From GCA-020356105 sp964347475 (GTDB lineage: Bacteria; Pseudomonadota; Alphaproteobacteria; UBA8366; JADFVY01): DNA of 64,000 nt. A program made the translations under genes and the position numbers. Location of the stretch: the NCBI GenBank assembly GCA_964347475.1, contig CAYFYY010000009.1, positions 1 through 64,000 on the forward strand, in the 5' to 3' direction. The notes under the pieces are model-generated. The model was given only the letters and a program-made list of their open reading frames with translations, made no database searches and was not told where the DNA came from. Of this stretch, positions 41,183 to 50,505 are shown piece by piece; position 1 is the stretch's first letter, and every line of letters starts with the position of its first letter.

Positions 41183-42511
41183 TCAGTGTTCAGGGACTTC
41201 GAGGACGTCGATGCGCGACGCGGCATCCAGGAAGTGCGACACTGCCAGGTACTTCGAGCCCAGGAAGGCGACCTGGGAGCGTGAATAGCGCGGTTGGTAG
41301 CGTCGCCACACCTCGACGCCGTCCGCGGCCCGGACAACGACGACGGAATCCTTGGCCGACCCGATCGAAAGGTTACCCGACACGCTGAGCGCAATGAAGC
41401 GCCCGGCCGGATCGACCGACACGGCTGTGATCCCGCGACCCTTGGGAATTTCGTAATCACCCCGGCCGGATGGCAGAGCCCATGCGACTCGGTACCGTGC
41501 ATTCTCCCGGTATCCGTCCCACGCGACCCAGCCGCCATCGGTCAACCGAAAATTCGTACCGACATGGTCAAAACCGGGAGGGCGGACCGGCTGGTTGATT
41601 GCCCAGCCGTCGGGCCCGACGAAATAGAATTCGGCGTAGTTGCGAAGGACCGTGAACCGGCCGGACGCGAGATCGATGCCCAGCAGCTGTGGACTGGACG
41701 TGCGGTCGACATCGAGCGGTATTCTGTATTTTGGGCCGTCCGGCAGAGTGCGAACGGCGATTGCGTGGCCGAGCACACCGTCTTGTGCTGTGCGGTCGGT
41801 CTCAAGCCAGGCCAGCGCCGCCGATTGCGCATCGACCACCGGCATCCAGTAATCGATGCCTGCCGGCGCGGCCAACTGCGCCGGTTCCGTTGCGCCCGGT
41901 CCGAGATACCAGTGCTCGAAAACACCGTCGCCCTCGGCATCCATTCGGTAATAGACGGCACCGCCGGGCGCGACGTACCCGATGCTGCCAAACGCGCCGG
42001 GCGCGAACAGGTCGCGGCGCACGACGCTGCAGTCGGGCATCGACAGCACGCCGTAACTGCCGTTGGCGGACCGGATCCACACTTCGCCGGTGCGCTCGAG
42101 AGACAGGGTCACCCCGGCGGGCAGACCCACCGTGGCGGCATCCGCCACCGAACACGCGACGGGCCAGTCACCGGCTTCGGGGGCAGTGTCGGCCTCGAGC
42201 AGGAACAGCAGCGGAATCACTGCGAGAAGGCCCAGCGCCGCGACGGCTGCCGTGGTCGGCGCGAGCGCAGCCAGCAGGAGCCAGCGTAGCATTGAGCCGG
42301 CCAGGATCCAGCGCAGCGCGAAGAACCACCCGGCTTGCAGAACCACGGCGAATCCCAGGTCGAATACGAGCCACAATGGCTCCTCGGCCCTGGCGCCTTC
42401 GGCAAGCGCGGCCCAGAAATACACGCCCAGCATAGTCCCGCCATGGACATGCACGACCGGCACCACGTAGACGAGAAAAGACAGCACGAACGGCGCGAGG
42501 GTCCGGGACAT
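41183..42511 (-). CDS. Membrane-anchored beta-rich protein of unknown function
   Basis: A 442-residue protein. Its first 110 residues are hydrophobic with about four spans (LAPFVLSFLVYVVPVVHV; MLGVYFWAALAEG; LVFDLGFAVVLQAGWFFALRWILAG; LLLAALAPTTAAVAALGLLAVIPLLFLL). The remaining 330 residues look like a beta-propeller-like extracytoplasmic domain. It has repeated short strands of the type DGVLGHAIAVRTLPDGPKY, SGRFTVLRNYAEFYFVG, RFIALSVSGNLSIGSAKDSVVVVRAADG and SRSQVAFLGSKYLAVS. No known family is recognised. It lies 12 bases after the 114-residue protein gene on the same strand, so the two are probably one operon. Confidence 0.7.
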   Translation of the reverse strand: MSRTLAPFVLSFLVYVVPVVHVHGGTMLGVYFWAALAEGARAEEPLWLVFDLGFAVVLQAGWFFALRWILAGSMLRWLLLAALAPTTAAVAALGLLAVIPLLFLLEADTAPEAGDWPVACSVADAATVGLPAGVTLSLERTGEVWIRSANGSYGVLSMPDCSVVRRDLFAPGAFGSIGYVAPGGAVYYRMDAEGDGVFEHWYLGPGATEPAQLAAPAGIDYWMPVVDAQSAALAWLETDRTAQDGVLGHAIAVRTLPDGPKYRIPLDVDRTSSPQLLGIDLASGRFTVLRNYAEFYFVGPDGWAINQPVRPPGFDHVGTNFRLTDGGWVAWDGYRENARYRVAWALPSGRGDYEIPKGRGITAVSVDPAGRFIALSVSGNLSIGSAKDSVVVVRAADGVEVWRRYQPRYSRSQVAFLGSKYLAVSHFLDAASRIDVLEVPEH

Positions 42512-42523
42512 CGCGGTGGCCGG

Positions 42524-42868
42524 CTACGGTTTCAGCTTGCAGGCACCGGACAGACACTGCGCGGGCGTCTTGCGTCGGCTGAGATTGGTGCCGACGCACT
42601 CCATCCCGGTCGCTTCGACGATGGTCATCAGATGGCTGTAGTAGGCTGCAGCGGCTCCTTCGTGCCGTGCGTTGACCGGCTGCCATTCGCCGCACGGCGC
42701 CAGCACGGTAACGCAGATGTCCCCGGGAGTGCAGAGCGCCCATTCCGCGTTGAACACCGGGCGATCCGGCGCAGCACCGCCCAGCCCGGAGACGACGTAG
42801 GCGATGGCAACGACGGACAGGGTGCCCAATGCACCAGCGCCGATCCATTGTAGCCGCTTCTTCGTCAT
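42524..42868 (-). CDS. Small membrane-anchored protein, unknown function
   Basis: A 114-residue protein with one N-terminal span (about 9-32, WIGAGALGTLSVVAIAYVVSGLGG), possibly an uncleaved anchor. A short extracytoplasmic part with five Cys (WALCTPGDICVTVLAPCGEW; MECVGTNL; AQCLSGACKLKP) follows; with the last pair there are six, which could form three disulfides. It is the upstream partner of the 442-residue membrane protein (12-base gap). No family is recognised. Confidence 0.65.
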   Translation of the reverse strand: MTKKRLQWIGAGALGTLSVVAIAYVVSGLGGAAPDRPVFNAEWALCTPGDICVTVLAPCGEWQPVNARHEGAAAAYYSHLMTIVEATGMECVGTNLSRRKTPAQCLSGACKLKP

Positions 42869-42993
42869 CGTTGTCGGATCACCGCGTTAAGGCGATTTCA
42901 CGCACCGCGGCGCAAGCCATGCGGAGAACGCTCTGCTGCACTGCAGTAATCCCGCTACACCTGCGGCCCGTCTCGGCATATAAGAAATCATTG

Positions 42994-43016
42994 AATGAAT
43001 AGACCACGAATTCATT
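42994..43016. promoter_or_regulatory. Perfect dyad, possible operator
   Basis: AATGAAT (42994-43000) and ATTCATT (43010-43016) are perfect 7-base inverted repeats with a 9-base spacer. They lie 30 bases before the small gene at 43047 and in the divergent region with the 114-residue protein gene. Confidence 0.4.
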
Positions 43017-43046
43017 AATGCATTCTTGTTGCAGGAGGTCAGCGCG

Positions 43047-43223
43047 ATGACCGACATGAAACGCCGGAACACCGGATACGAAATCGACCCAATCGGCCCG
43101 ATCGGCGCGGTCGCCACGGTTCCCGCCGAATTCATCTCGTCAGCGATTTTTGAAGTCGTCCAGGGCGTCTATCATCTCAGCGAACGCATCGGACGCGCCG
43201 CCCGCAACCTGCGCCGCCGCTGA
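43047..43223 (+). CDS. Small hypothetical protein (58 residues)
   Basis: The ATG at 43047 is preceded by a good GCAGGAGG site (43031-43038). The product MTDMKRRNTGYEIDPIGPIG and on contains VATVPAEFISSAIFEVVQGVYHLSERIGRAARNLRRR. The middle has an amphipathic or weakly hydrophobic segment (IGPIGAVATVPAEFISSAIFEVVQGVYHL) and the ends are basic. No family is recognised. The strong binding site and a dyad upstream make it a better candidate than most short frames; it could be a small membrane-associated or regulatory peptide. Confidence 0.6.
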   Translation: MTDMKRRNTGYEIDPIGPIGAVATVPAEFISSAIFEVVQGVYHLSERIGRAARNLRRR

Positions 43224-43260
43224 CATCTTTGCCCCGCCACCTCGAAGCGTCGGCCCGCGT

Positions 43261-44058
43261 TCAGCTTTCCGGGCCGGCCTCCCAGTATCTTACGTTGAGG
43301 TCTATCATCAGCGCGTCATGTCCGATCTCGAGGCAATCCCGCAGGCTGTAGTACCGGCCCGCCTCGACTTTTGCCAGGCAGCGCCGGTAGATCGACGCGG
43401 CACGTGCCAGACTGGCCGGAGGAAAGGATCCTGCCGACGGCGCTACGACGCGCTCCCACAACGTTTGCCGAGTTCTGTCGTCGGCGCGATCCGGCGGCAG
43501 CGCCCCGATCAGCCTGTTGGTCAGCCGGACGGCTCCGGTTTCCGCGGGAGATTCCGCTAGTATTCGGTCGCCGTGTGCGCGTTGCGGTCCCAGCGCCAGG
43601 GCGATGTCGGCGGTTGTCTGCGGGTCCGGGTCCGCAGCCTCCGGGACCGGCACCAGCGCCGTTCCGGTGCCGACTTCCAGAGCGAGGGATACAGCGCCCC
43701 AGGCCGCCAAAAGGTCCTCGCTGACGCCGATCCGGACGGCGGTGTAGCCGCGCCGGGTTTTGATCGTCAGATGATCCCCTGCAGGCACGCGGCGCACTGA
43801 TCCGTCGGCGCCGCCGACGACCAGCGTCATGTCGCCGCCCATGGCCGTATACTGGGTTTCGGGAGCCGGGTCGGGCCGCTTGCGCTGTAGGCAGAAGGCG
43901 CTGAACTCGGCGGCGCATACTCCATCGCTGCAGGCGAGCGGGATCGCCCCGTCGGTCGCGAGAAGCGCCAGGATCTGCGGCGCTGCGCCTGCCGGACCGA
44001 CCGACATGACGAGCAAAAGGAGAGAGGCGAGACCGACTGAGACAGGGATCATCCGCAT
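43261..44058 (-). CDS. Secreted Cys-rich protein of unknown function, paralogue of the gene at 26605-27423
   Basis: A 265-residue exported protein with signal peptide (1-26, ending AGAA). It aligns along its full length with the product of 26605-27423: APQILALLATDG at the mature start, the CX4CX7C cluster (CSDGVC...FCLQRKR), a beta-rich middle (MTLVVGGADGSVRRVPAGDHLTIKTRRGYTAV), LALEVGTGTALVPVPEAADPDPQT and the C-terminal CX14C (YRRCL...LRDCLEIG). Both carry helical ends around LW-R-VA. Having the same five cysteines with the same spacing suggests conserved disulfides or a metal site. The function is unknown. The gene is divergent from an S9 peptidase gene. Confidence 0.75.
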   Translation of the reverse strand: MRMIPVSVGLASLLLLVMSVGPAGAAPQILALLATDGAIPLACSDGVCAAEFSAFCLQRKRPDPAPETQYTAMGGDMTLVVGGADGSVRRVPAGDHLTIKTRRGYTAVRIGVSEDLLAAWGAVSLALEVGTGTALVPVPEAADPDPQTTADIALALGPQRAHGDRILAESPAETGAVRLTNRLIGALPPDRADDRTRQTLWERVVAPSAGSFPPASLARAASIYRRCLAKVEAGRYYSLRDCLEIGHDALMIDLNVRYWEAGPES

Positions 44059-44196
44059 GGAACGCTCCTTTCCTGCTGACAGCGCAAGGCCAGCATTTCA
44101 CCGGCCACGCAATTGGTCAATGTCCGGACCGGGCCGCAGAAGCAAATGTGATATGCTGCGGGCGATCTTGCCTGGTTAACTCAGGAGCCCAAGCCC

Positions 44197-46125
44197 GTGA
44201 GTACGCCGCGCGTTGCGCCCTATGGCACCTGGGCGTCGCCGATCACCGCCGACCTCATCACCGGCGGCAGCATCGGCTTTGGCGATATCGTGCTCGACGG
44301 CGGCGACATTTACTGGGGCGAATTGCGGCCGGCCGAGAGCGGCCGCACGACGATCGTCAGGCGCGCGCAGGACGGCACGATTTCCGAGGCGATCCCGCGC
44401 AAATACAGCGCCCGCAGTCGCGTGCACGAATATGGCGGCGGCGCGTTCGCGGTTCGCAACAGGACTATCTGGTTCTGCAATGATGCCGACCAGCGGATAT
44501 GGACGGTCGAGCCGGGTGCAGCACCGTGGCCGTTGACGCCGGAAGACAGTGCCCGATACGCGGATTTTGCCATCGACGATAAGCGAGGGCGCCTCATCTG
44601 CGTCTGCGAAGACCATGGCGTGGCCGGGGAGCCGGACAATCGCCTCGTCACAGTCCCCTTCGACGGCGGGGTCGTGCCGCTGCATCGCGGCCACGATTTC
44701 TATTCCTGCCCGCGCCTGTCTCCCGACGGACGTCACCTCGCCTGGATCTGTTGGGACCATCCCAACATGCCGTGGGATGGCACCGATTTGTGGCTCGCCG
44801 ATATCGCGCAGGACGGCAAACTTGCCGAACCCCGCCGCATCGCCGGCAGCGCGGAGGAATCGATCTTCCAGCCCAATTGGTCGCCGGACGGCGTGCTCCA
44901 TTTCGTTTCCGACCGCACCGGTTGGTGGAACCTGTATCGCTGGGATCCGGGCACGGACCAGCCCGTGGCGCTCTGCCCGATGGAGGCAGAATTCGGCCAG
45001 GGCTACTGGCAGTTCGGCATGGCGACCTACGGCTTCGCCGACGGCAGCACGATCGTTCTGAACTGGGCGGACCAAGGGGTGTGGCGGATCGGCCGGCTCG
45101 CGCCGGACACCGGCAGGCTGGACCCCGTCGACCTGCCATATGCCGACTATTACTGCGTCCAGGCCGCGGACGGCCAGGCCGCCTTCGAGGCGACGGGGGA
45201 CGCCACGCCAGCGGCTCTGGTTCTGCTGGACGCACGTTCGGGCCGACACCGGGTGCTGCGCCGCTCCGCGACGTTCGACATCGATCCCGGCTGCATCGCC
45301 GTAGCGGAACGGGTGACCTTTCCGAGCGGCGGCGGCGCGACTGCGCACGGCTTGCTCTACATGCCGGCGAATAGCGGATTCCAGGCACCCGACGGGGAAT
45401 TGCCGCCGCTCATCGTCAAGATCCACGGCGGCCCCACCTCGCAGGCGCGGCCCGGCCTCAACCTCAAGATCCAGTACTGGACCAGCCGCGGTTTCGCCGT
45501 GCTCGACGTCAACTACCGCGGCTCGACCGGATTTGGCACGGCATACCGCCGCCAGCTCGACGGCGCATGGGGAGTCGCGGATGTCGAGGATTGCATCAGC
45601 GGTGCGACCTGGCTCGCGAAACAGGGGAGGGTCGACGGCGACCGTCTGATCATTACCGGTGGAAGCGCCGGCGGCTACACGACGCTCGCAGCACTCGCCC
45701 TGCACGATGTCTTCCGGGCCGGGGCCAGCCATTACGGGGTCGGCGATCTGATGGCGCTCGCCGATGATACGCACAAGTTCGAGAGCCGTTATCTCGAACG
45801 GCTGATCGGACCGCTACCGGCGGCGGAGCCGGAATGGCGCCGACGCTCTCCGATCAATCATATCGAAGGTCTGAACTGCCCCGTCGTGTTCTTCCAGGGG
45901 CTCGACGACCGGGTGGTGCCGCCGAACCAGGCCGAAGCGATGTTTGCCGCCTTGCGCAAGAAGGGCATTCCGGTCTCCTATGTGCCGTTCGAGGGTGAAG
46001 GGCATGGCTTCCGCAAGGCGGAGAACATCAAGCGGGCGCTGGAAGGCGAGCTATATTTCTACGGGCGCGTGTTCGGTTTCACCCCTGCCGGTGAAATTCG
46101 GCCGATCGAGATCGAGAATCTGTAA
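44197..46125 (+). CDS. S9 family prolyl oligopeptidase-type serine peptidase
   Basis: A 642-residue protein with an N-terminal beta-propeller (about 1-380, with WSPDG, YSCPRLSPDGRHLAWICWDHPNMPWDGTDLWLADI) and a C-terminal alpha/beta-hydrolase domain (about 390-642). The catalytic triad is S490 (GGSAGGY), D571 (GLDDRVVP) and H603 (EGHGFR). It is of the acylaminoacyl/dipeptidyl aminopeptidase type. There is no signal peptide, so it acts in the cytoplasm, probably on short peptides. The GTG start follows AGGAG by about ten bases. Confidence 0.92.
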   Translation: MSTPRVAPYGTWASPITADLITGGSIGFGDIVLDGGDIYWGELRPAESGRTTIVRRAQDGTISEAIPRKYSARSRVHEYGGGAFAVRNRTIWFCNDADQRIWTVEPGAAPWPLTPEDSARYADFAIDDKRGRLICVCEDHGVAGEPDNRLVTVPFDGGVVPLHRGHDFYSCPRLSPDGRHLAWICWDHPNMPWDGTDLWLADIAQDGKLAEPRRIAGSAEESIFQPNWSPDGVLHFVSDRTGWWNLYRWDPGTDQPVALCPMEAEFGQGYWQFGMATYGFADGSTIVLNWADQGVWRIGRLAPDTGRLDPVDLPYADYYCVQAADGQAAFEATGDATPAALVLLDARSGRHRVLRRSATFDIDPGCIAVAERVTFPSGGGATAHGLLYMPANSGFQAPDGELPPLIVKIHGGPTSQARPGLNLKIQYWTSRGFAVLDVNYRGSTGFGTAYRRQLDGAWGVADVEDCISGATWLAKQGRVDGDRLIITGGSAGGYTTLAALALHDVFRAGASHYGVGDLMALADDTHKFESRYLERLIGPLPAAEPEWRRRSPINHIEGLNCPVVFFQGLDDRVVPPNQAEAMFAALRKKGIPVSYVPFEGEGHGFRKAENIKRALEGELYFYGRVFGFTPAGEIRPIEIENL

Positions 46126-46143
46126 CGTCGGCGAAGCCGCCGC

Positions 46144-46491
46144 TCAGTGACTCGTGGCGTGCAGTATGTCCTCGTCGACGCCGGTATCGTATCCCAGGCC
46201 GGCCGGCGAGAGGATGATCGTGTTCGGAAACGCGGCGGCGCTGGCCAGCCCCTTACGGATGAGGGCGAGCCAGACACCCTGATTGGTCAGACCGGTGGCA
46301 TCGCGCGCGAGGACAACCTTGGATCCGACGTGGAAGTGGTCCCCGTGCGCCGCCGGAATCGCCGTGATCTGCGTGCCGCCGCTCGCCTCGTCGCGCCGCG
46401 CAATATCGGGATCACGGGCAAGCTCCTGCAGGATTGCCAATGTCTTGAGTTGCAGCCTGTTGAGATTGAGCGGGTTTTTTCTGGGCGGCAT
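46144..46491 (-). CDS. Conserved hypothetical protein (115 residues)
   Basis: The protein starts MPPRKNPLNLNRLQLKTLAILQELAR. It continues with GTQITAIPAAHGDHFHVGSKVVLARDATGLTNQGVWLALIRKGL and ILSPAGLGYDTGVD. I know proteins of this type from other alphaproteobacteria as short unannotated genes; the GDHFHVG segment with three His/Asp and the ARDATGL stretch are the most conserved-looking parts. No function is assigned. The fold may be a small winged helix (a helix-rich start, then two strands). It ends convergent with the S9 peptidase gene. Confidence 0.7.
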   Translation of the reverse strand: MPPRKNPLNLNRLQLKTLAILQELARDPDIARRDEASGGTQITAIPAAHGDHFHVGSKVVLARDATGLTNQGVWLALIRKGLASAAAFPNTIILSPAGLGYDTGVDEDILHATSH

Positions 46492-46544
46492 GGCGCTCTC
46501 GACTCGACGGATACCGACCGCGACGCGCGGTGCGCTAAGGCGGG

Positions 46545-47342
46545 CTAGCTACCGTTCTTGCGGGCAAGATCGATGGCCTGCTCCATGGCTTCCTTCGAGA
46601 TCGCCCCGGCAATGACCTGATCCCCGATCACGAAACCCGGCGTGCCATTGATGCCGAGGGCTCCGGCTAGCTCGATGGTCTCGTCCAGATAGGCCTCGAT
46701 CGCCGGATCCTCCATGTCCCTCTGCAGTTGTGCGGTGTCAAGGCCGACCTTTTCCGCCGTCTTGAGCACCTGCGCCTCGGAGACCAGTCGGCCGCCGCCC
46801 ATCAGCGCAGTATGGAACTCCATATACTTGCCCTGTCGATCGGCTGCCATGGCCGCCTTGGCCGCGTAGCGCGACACCGGGCCAAGGATGGGGAACTCCT
46901 TCCAGACGACCCGCAGGTTCGGATCCTCCTTGGACAGATCCGGCATATAGGCGAACACCCGTTTGCAATACCCGCAGTTGTAGTCGAAGAACTCAACCAG
47001 CGTCACATCGCCGTCAACGTTGCCGGAAACGGGGGTCATCGGGTGACGCTCGATCTGGTCGCGGTGGGCCTGCAGCGTCAAGGCCTTGGCTTCCTCTTCC
47101 AGCGCGAGCTGACGGGCCCGCAGGATGTTGGACACCTCGATCAGGATTTCCGGATTCTTACGCAGATAATCGGCAATGAATTCCGGGTTCTCGGCGATGT
47201 ATTCGCCGACAATTCGCTCGATTTCCGCCTTCTGCGCGTCGCTGAATGCCTGCGCTGCAGCCGGCGCGGTGCTGAGCAGGAACAATAGAACGCCGGTAAT
47301 TGCCTTGTGGCCGGTGCCGAAAAACCGCCGCATCAGATTCAT
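46545..47342 (-). CDS. DsbA-family thiol:disulfide interchange protein (ScsC/DsbG-like)
   Basis: A 265-residue periplasmic thioredoxin-fold protein with signal peptide (1-31, ending AAAQA). An N-terminal helical extension follows (about 33-95, with ENPEFIADYLRKNPEILIEV and a charged helix), typical of the ScsC/Com1-like DsbA subgroup, whose extension makes it oligomeric. The active site is CGYC (123-126) and the cis-Pro is in GINGTPGFVIGD. It probably introduces or isomerises disulfides in exported proteins. It lies 127 bases downstream of the M48 peptidase gene on the same strand. Confidence 0.9.
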   Translation of the reverse strand: MNLMRRFFGTGHKAITGVLLFLLSTAPAAAQAFSDAQKAEIERIVGEYIAENPEFIADYLRKNPEILIEVSNILRARQLALEEEAKALTLQAHRDQIERHPMTPVSGNVDGDVTLVEFFDYNCGYCKRVFAYMPDLSKEDPNLRVVWKEFPILGPVSRYAAKAAMAADRQGKYMEFHTALMGGGRLVSEAQVLKTAEKVGLDTAQLQRDMEDPAIEAYLDETIELAGALGINGTPGFVIGDQVIAGAISKEAMEQAIDLARKNGS

Positions 47343-47469
47343 CTCCTCGTCAATTTATTGCAGGGTGCACAAAATATGGCGCTCGAAGTACTGAAATCTA
47401 GCAAATGTTTGCTGCGGGCGCGAGACAGCCCGGCCGTCCGTCAGTGCAATGTCACGGGATTGTTACTCC

Positions 47470-48861
47470 TCAGCCGCCGTTCTGCGGCTTTTGGGGAGCG
47501 TCAGCCATGAGATGCTGGATATCCAGCACGCGTGCCCGCAACGGGGAGGACGCAGGCAACAGTTCGAGGGCCCGGGCAACGTTCCGCGCCATTCCTTCGC
47601 GGTCCTTCACCAGCACCGCTTCCTCTGCCAGGGCGTAAGCCGCGCCGCCGAAATCGTTCAGCCGTCCGTAGGCCGTTGCCATGAGCCGCCAGACTCGCGG
47701 TGTCCAGGGCTCGTAATTGGCAACAATCTTGAGATGGTTCAGGGCCTCGGCTGCGGTTTCGGGGCCCTGGATTTCGAGCAGCGACTGCGCGAGGCTCAAC
47801 CGTATGAGCGGCACCTCGCCCTTGGTCTCTTCGACCAATTGGACAGCACGCCGATAAGACGGCAGCGAGTCGGCAATGCGCCCCGCCCGATACAGGATGT
47901 CGCCCCTGAGTTCATGGAAGAACATGTCGCCGGGCGATGCCGTGATCAGTTGGTCGACGATTTCCAGCGCATCATCCGTACGGTGCAGTTTGATGAAGGC
48001 CTGGATGCGGGCATACCGGGCCTCGATGCCCGTGTCGTCGGCGGAATAGCGCGCCAGTGTGCGCGACGGTGGATCGACGTATCCATTCAGCTTTCCGCGA
48101 ATCCGGCGATGGAGAAGGGCAAAGTTGGGATCGGTCGGCCGCTCGGAAAAGCGCGATCTGGACATGTGCTCGCGCACCGTGGCAATGCGCTCCTGGCTCA
48201 GCGGATGGGTGCGCAGATAGGGATCCTGCCGAACCCCCGACAGCAATTCCTGGTCCTGGAGTTTTTCGAGGACTTCGAGCAAGCCCCGTGCCGACTGACC
48301 GGTGTTCTCCAGATAGCTTAATGCGGCGAGGTCGGCGGCGCTTTCGTTCGCGCTGGTATATTTCAGAAACGACCGCTCGGCGATGGATTGACCCATGGTC
48401 GCGCCGGCAATCAGGGCGTCGGGTTCGCCGCTAGCTGCCGCGGCCGCTGCCCCCAGCACCAGCGCGATAATCGATTGGGCACTCGCCGTGCGCAGGTTCT
48501 CCTGCATCTTTGCGAGATGGCCACCGGCAATATGGCCGGTCTCATGGGCCAGCACGCCGATGATCGCATCCGGTGTTTCCGCGCCGCGCAGCAACCCGGT
48601 ATTTATGAATATGCGCTGTCCGCCGGCAACGAACGCGTTCATTCGATCGTCGAGAATCAGGTGGACGCGCAGGGATTCCGGGTTGAGTCCCGCGGCTATG
48701 AACAGTGGCGCTGCGAAATAGCGAATGGTATTTTCCGTTTCCGCATCACGTACCAGCGATACTTTCTCGGATTGTTGGGCAGGCACAACGGCTGGCGCGG
48801 CTACCAGCGCCAGGACAGCAGCCAATATGGAAACCAACGGGCGCATGAAATCCAGAGGCAT
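47470..48861 (-). CDS. M48-family metallopeptidase with TPR domain (BepA-like)
   Basis: A periplasmic zinc protease with the HETGH motif (LAHETGHIAGGH, about 130), a third-ligand segment NESAADLAAL and TPR-like repeats in the C-terminal half (AFIKLHRTDDALEIVDQLI; RGDILYRAGRIADSLPSYRRAVQLV). This matches BepA/YfgC, which in E. coli helps assemble or degrade outer-membrane proteins such as LptD. Three in-frame ATGs are possible (48876, 48861, 48846); 48861 follows GGGGAG closely, and 48846 gives the more canonical signal peptide. It is divergent from the gamma-glutamyltransferase gene with almost no gap. Confidence 0.9.
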   Translation of the reverse strand: MPLDFMRPLVSILAAVLALVAAPAVVPAQQSEKVSLVRDAETENTIRYFAAPLFIAAGLNPESLRVHLILDDRMNAFVAGGQRIFINTGLLRGAETPDAIIGVLAHETGHIAGGHLAKMQENLRTASAQSIIALVLGAAAAAASGEPDALIAGATMGQSIAERSFLKYTSANESAADLAALSYLENTGQSARGLLEVLEKLQDQELLSGVRQDPYLRTHPLSQERIATVREHMSRSRFSERPTDPNFALLHRRIRGKLNGYVDPPSRTLARYSADDTGIEARYARIQAFIKLHRTDDALEIVDQLITASPGDMFFHELRGDILYRAGRIADSLPSYRRAVQLVEETKGEVPLIRLSLAQSLLEIQGPETAAEALNHLKIVANYEPWTPRVWRLMATAYGRLNDFGGAAYALAEEAVLVKDREGMARNVARALELLPASSPLRARVLDIQHLMADAPQKPQNGG

Positions 48862-48889
48862 ATCTCCCCACGACATACATAGATTACTC

Positions 48890-50491
48890 GTGCCGCGAAG
48901 GCCGCGCAATCGGCTGCTGATCGCCGCCGCTGCGGCGCTTGTGACGGCGAGTTGCCTTCCCGTGAACCAATCGGGCAACGGCCCGCTGTTCCGGGGGGTG
49001 GCGGTGGCCGATGAGCCGCTCGCTGCCTCGGCCGCGGCTGACATCCTGGCGCAGGGCGGATCCGCTGCGGATGCTGCGGTTGCCCTGTATTTTTCGCTGT
49101 CTGTGACCTACCCGTCGGCAGCCAGTCTGGGCGGCGGCGGTGTGTGCCTTGTCAACGACCAGAACAGCGGTGCGGTCCATTCCTTGAACTTTCTTGCGCC
49201 GCGATCGGCTTTCTCCGGGGCCGCGGTCCGCTTGACAGCGGTGCCGGCGAATGTCCGCGGCATGGCAGCCCTGCACGCGCGTTACGGCGACATGGACTGG
49301 CGCACGGTCCTTGCGCCGGCCGAACGGATCGCCCGCTTCGGCAAGCCGCTGACACGGGCCTCGGCCAGCAATATCGGGAGCGGCGCAGGCATTCTCCTTT
49401 CGCATTGGGAGACACGTCAGATCTTTGCCCCGGGTGGCGCGCTGCCGGGGGAGGGTGCCTTGCTCCCTCAAACCGACTTGGCGGACACCATCGCGGAATT
49501 GCGGCTGGCCGGCGCCGGCGCGATGTATTCGGGCAAATTGGCCGACCGTCTGGTGGCCGCGACGCGACAGGCGGGCGGCAGCCTTGCGCCTGAAGATTTG
49601 CGCAATTTCCTGCCCAGCTGGCAACCGGTGCAGGGCATCGCATTCGGCAATGATTTCGCCTACTTCGCGCCACCACCAGCCGGAGCGGGACTGCTCGCCG
49701 GGCAAATGTGGGCCATGTTGACGGACCGTTCGCTGTATCGGCGCGCGAAACCGGGCGTGCGGGACCATCTCCTCGTTGAGAGCGCCAAGCGAGCCTGGAA
49801 CGGGCGGGCGCGTTGGCTCGCAGACGATGGCACCTCGGTCGATGCGGCAAGCCTGGTCACCACTGCCGCGGCCCGGCAAGCACTCAAGGATTACGATCCC
49901 AACGTAGCCTCGAGCGATTACAACGGGGCGATGATCCCGCAGCCCCACACGGAAATCCCCGAGAGCACCGGGTTCGTCGTCGTCGACGTTCTCGGCGAGG
50001 CGGTCGCCTGCACATTTACGTCGTACCGTCCATTCGGAGCCGGGATGATCGCGACGGGCACGGGGATCTTGTTGGCACCGGCCCCGGGCCCGGAGGATCG
50101 GAATCCCGTCTCGCTCGGCCCAATGCTCGTTTTCAATCCACGGGTATCCACATTCAAGTTCGGCGCGGTGGGCGGTTCGGGCCCGGAGGCGGCTGCGGCC
50201 ATGATTGCGGTGGCCGCCGATTCGCTCATCGTCGAGAGCCGCCTCGTTACGGCTATGGCGCGCCCGCGCGTGCATCTCGGTGACGACGGGACGGTATTCA
50301 TCGAATCGTCCGCCGGTGACGCCGTTCGGGACGCTCTGACACAGCGCGGCCATCGGCTTTCCACCGTGGCCTCGCTCGGACAGGTGAACGCAGTCCACTG
50401 CCCGTTCGGTTACCCGGCGGTTCCGGACAAGGTGATGTGCTGGGCCGAATCCGATCCCCGAGGGCTCGGGTACGTGGGCATCCCGTACTAG
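48890..50491 (+). CDS. Lipoprotein-type gamma-glutamyltransferase
   Basis: A 533-residue protein of the GGT Ntn-hydrolase family, which autocleaves and transfers gamma-glutamyl groups. A basic N-terminus and hydrophobic core end in TASC (C20 with the GTG start at 48890), a lipobox that suggests outer-membrane attachment. Family blocks are ASAAADILAQGGSAADAAVAL, YPSAASLGGGG and APAERIARFGKPLTRA. The expected catalytic Thr is T360 in ESTGFVVVD, where the residue after Thr is Gly instead of the usual His. GSGPEAAAAM is weaker than canonical. An in-frame ATG at 48845 would overlap the divergent gene. The gene is followed 14 bases later by an aminotransferase gene. Confidence 0.85.
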   Translation: MPRRPRNRLLIAAAAALVTASCLPVNQSGNGPLFRGVAVADEPLAASAAADILAQGGSAADAAVALYFSLSVTYPSAASLGGGGVCLVNDQNSGAVHSLNFLAPRSAFSGAAVRLTAVPANVRGMAALHARYGDMDWRTVLAPAERIARFGKPLTRASASNIGSGAGILLSHWETRQIFAPGGALPGEGALLPQTDLADTIAELRLAGAGAMYSGKLADRLVAATRQAGGSLAPEDLRNFLPSWQPVQGIAFGNDFAYFAPPPAGAGLLAGQMWAMLTDRSLYRRAKPGVRDHLLVESAKRAWNGRARWLADDGTSVDAASLVTTAAARQALKDYDPNVASSDYNGAMIPQPHTEIPESTGFVVVDVLGEAVACTFTSYRPFGAGMIATGTGILLAPAPGPEDRNPVSLGPMLVFNPRVSTFKFGAVGGSGPEAAAAMIAVAADSLIVESRLVTAMARPRVHLGDDGTVFIESSAGDAVRDALTQRGHRLSTVASLGQVNAVHCPFGYPAVPDKVMCWAESDPRGLGYVGIPY

Positions 50492-50505
50492 GACGGAGCC
50501 GTGAA

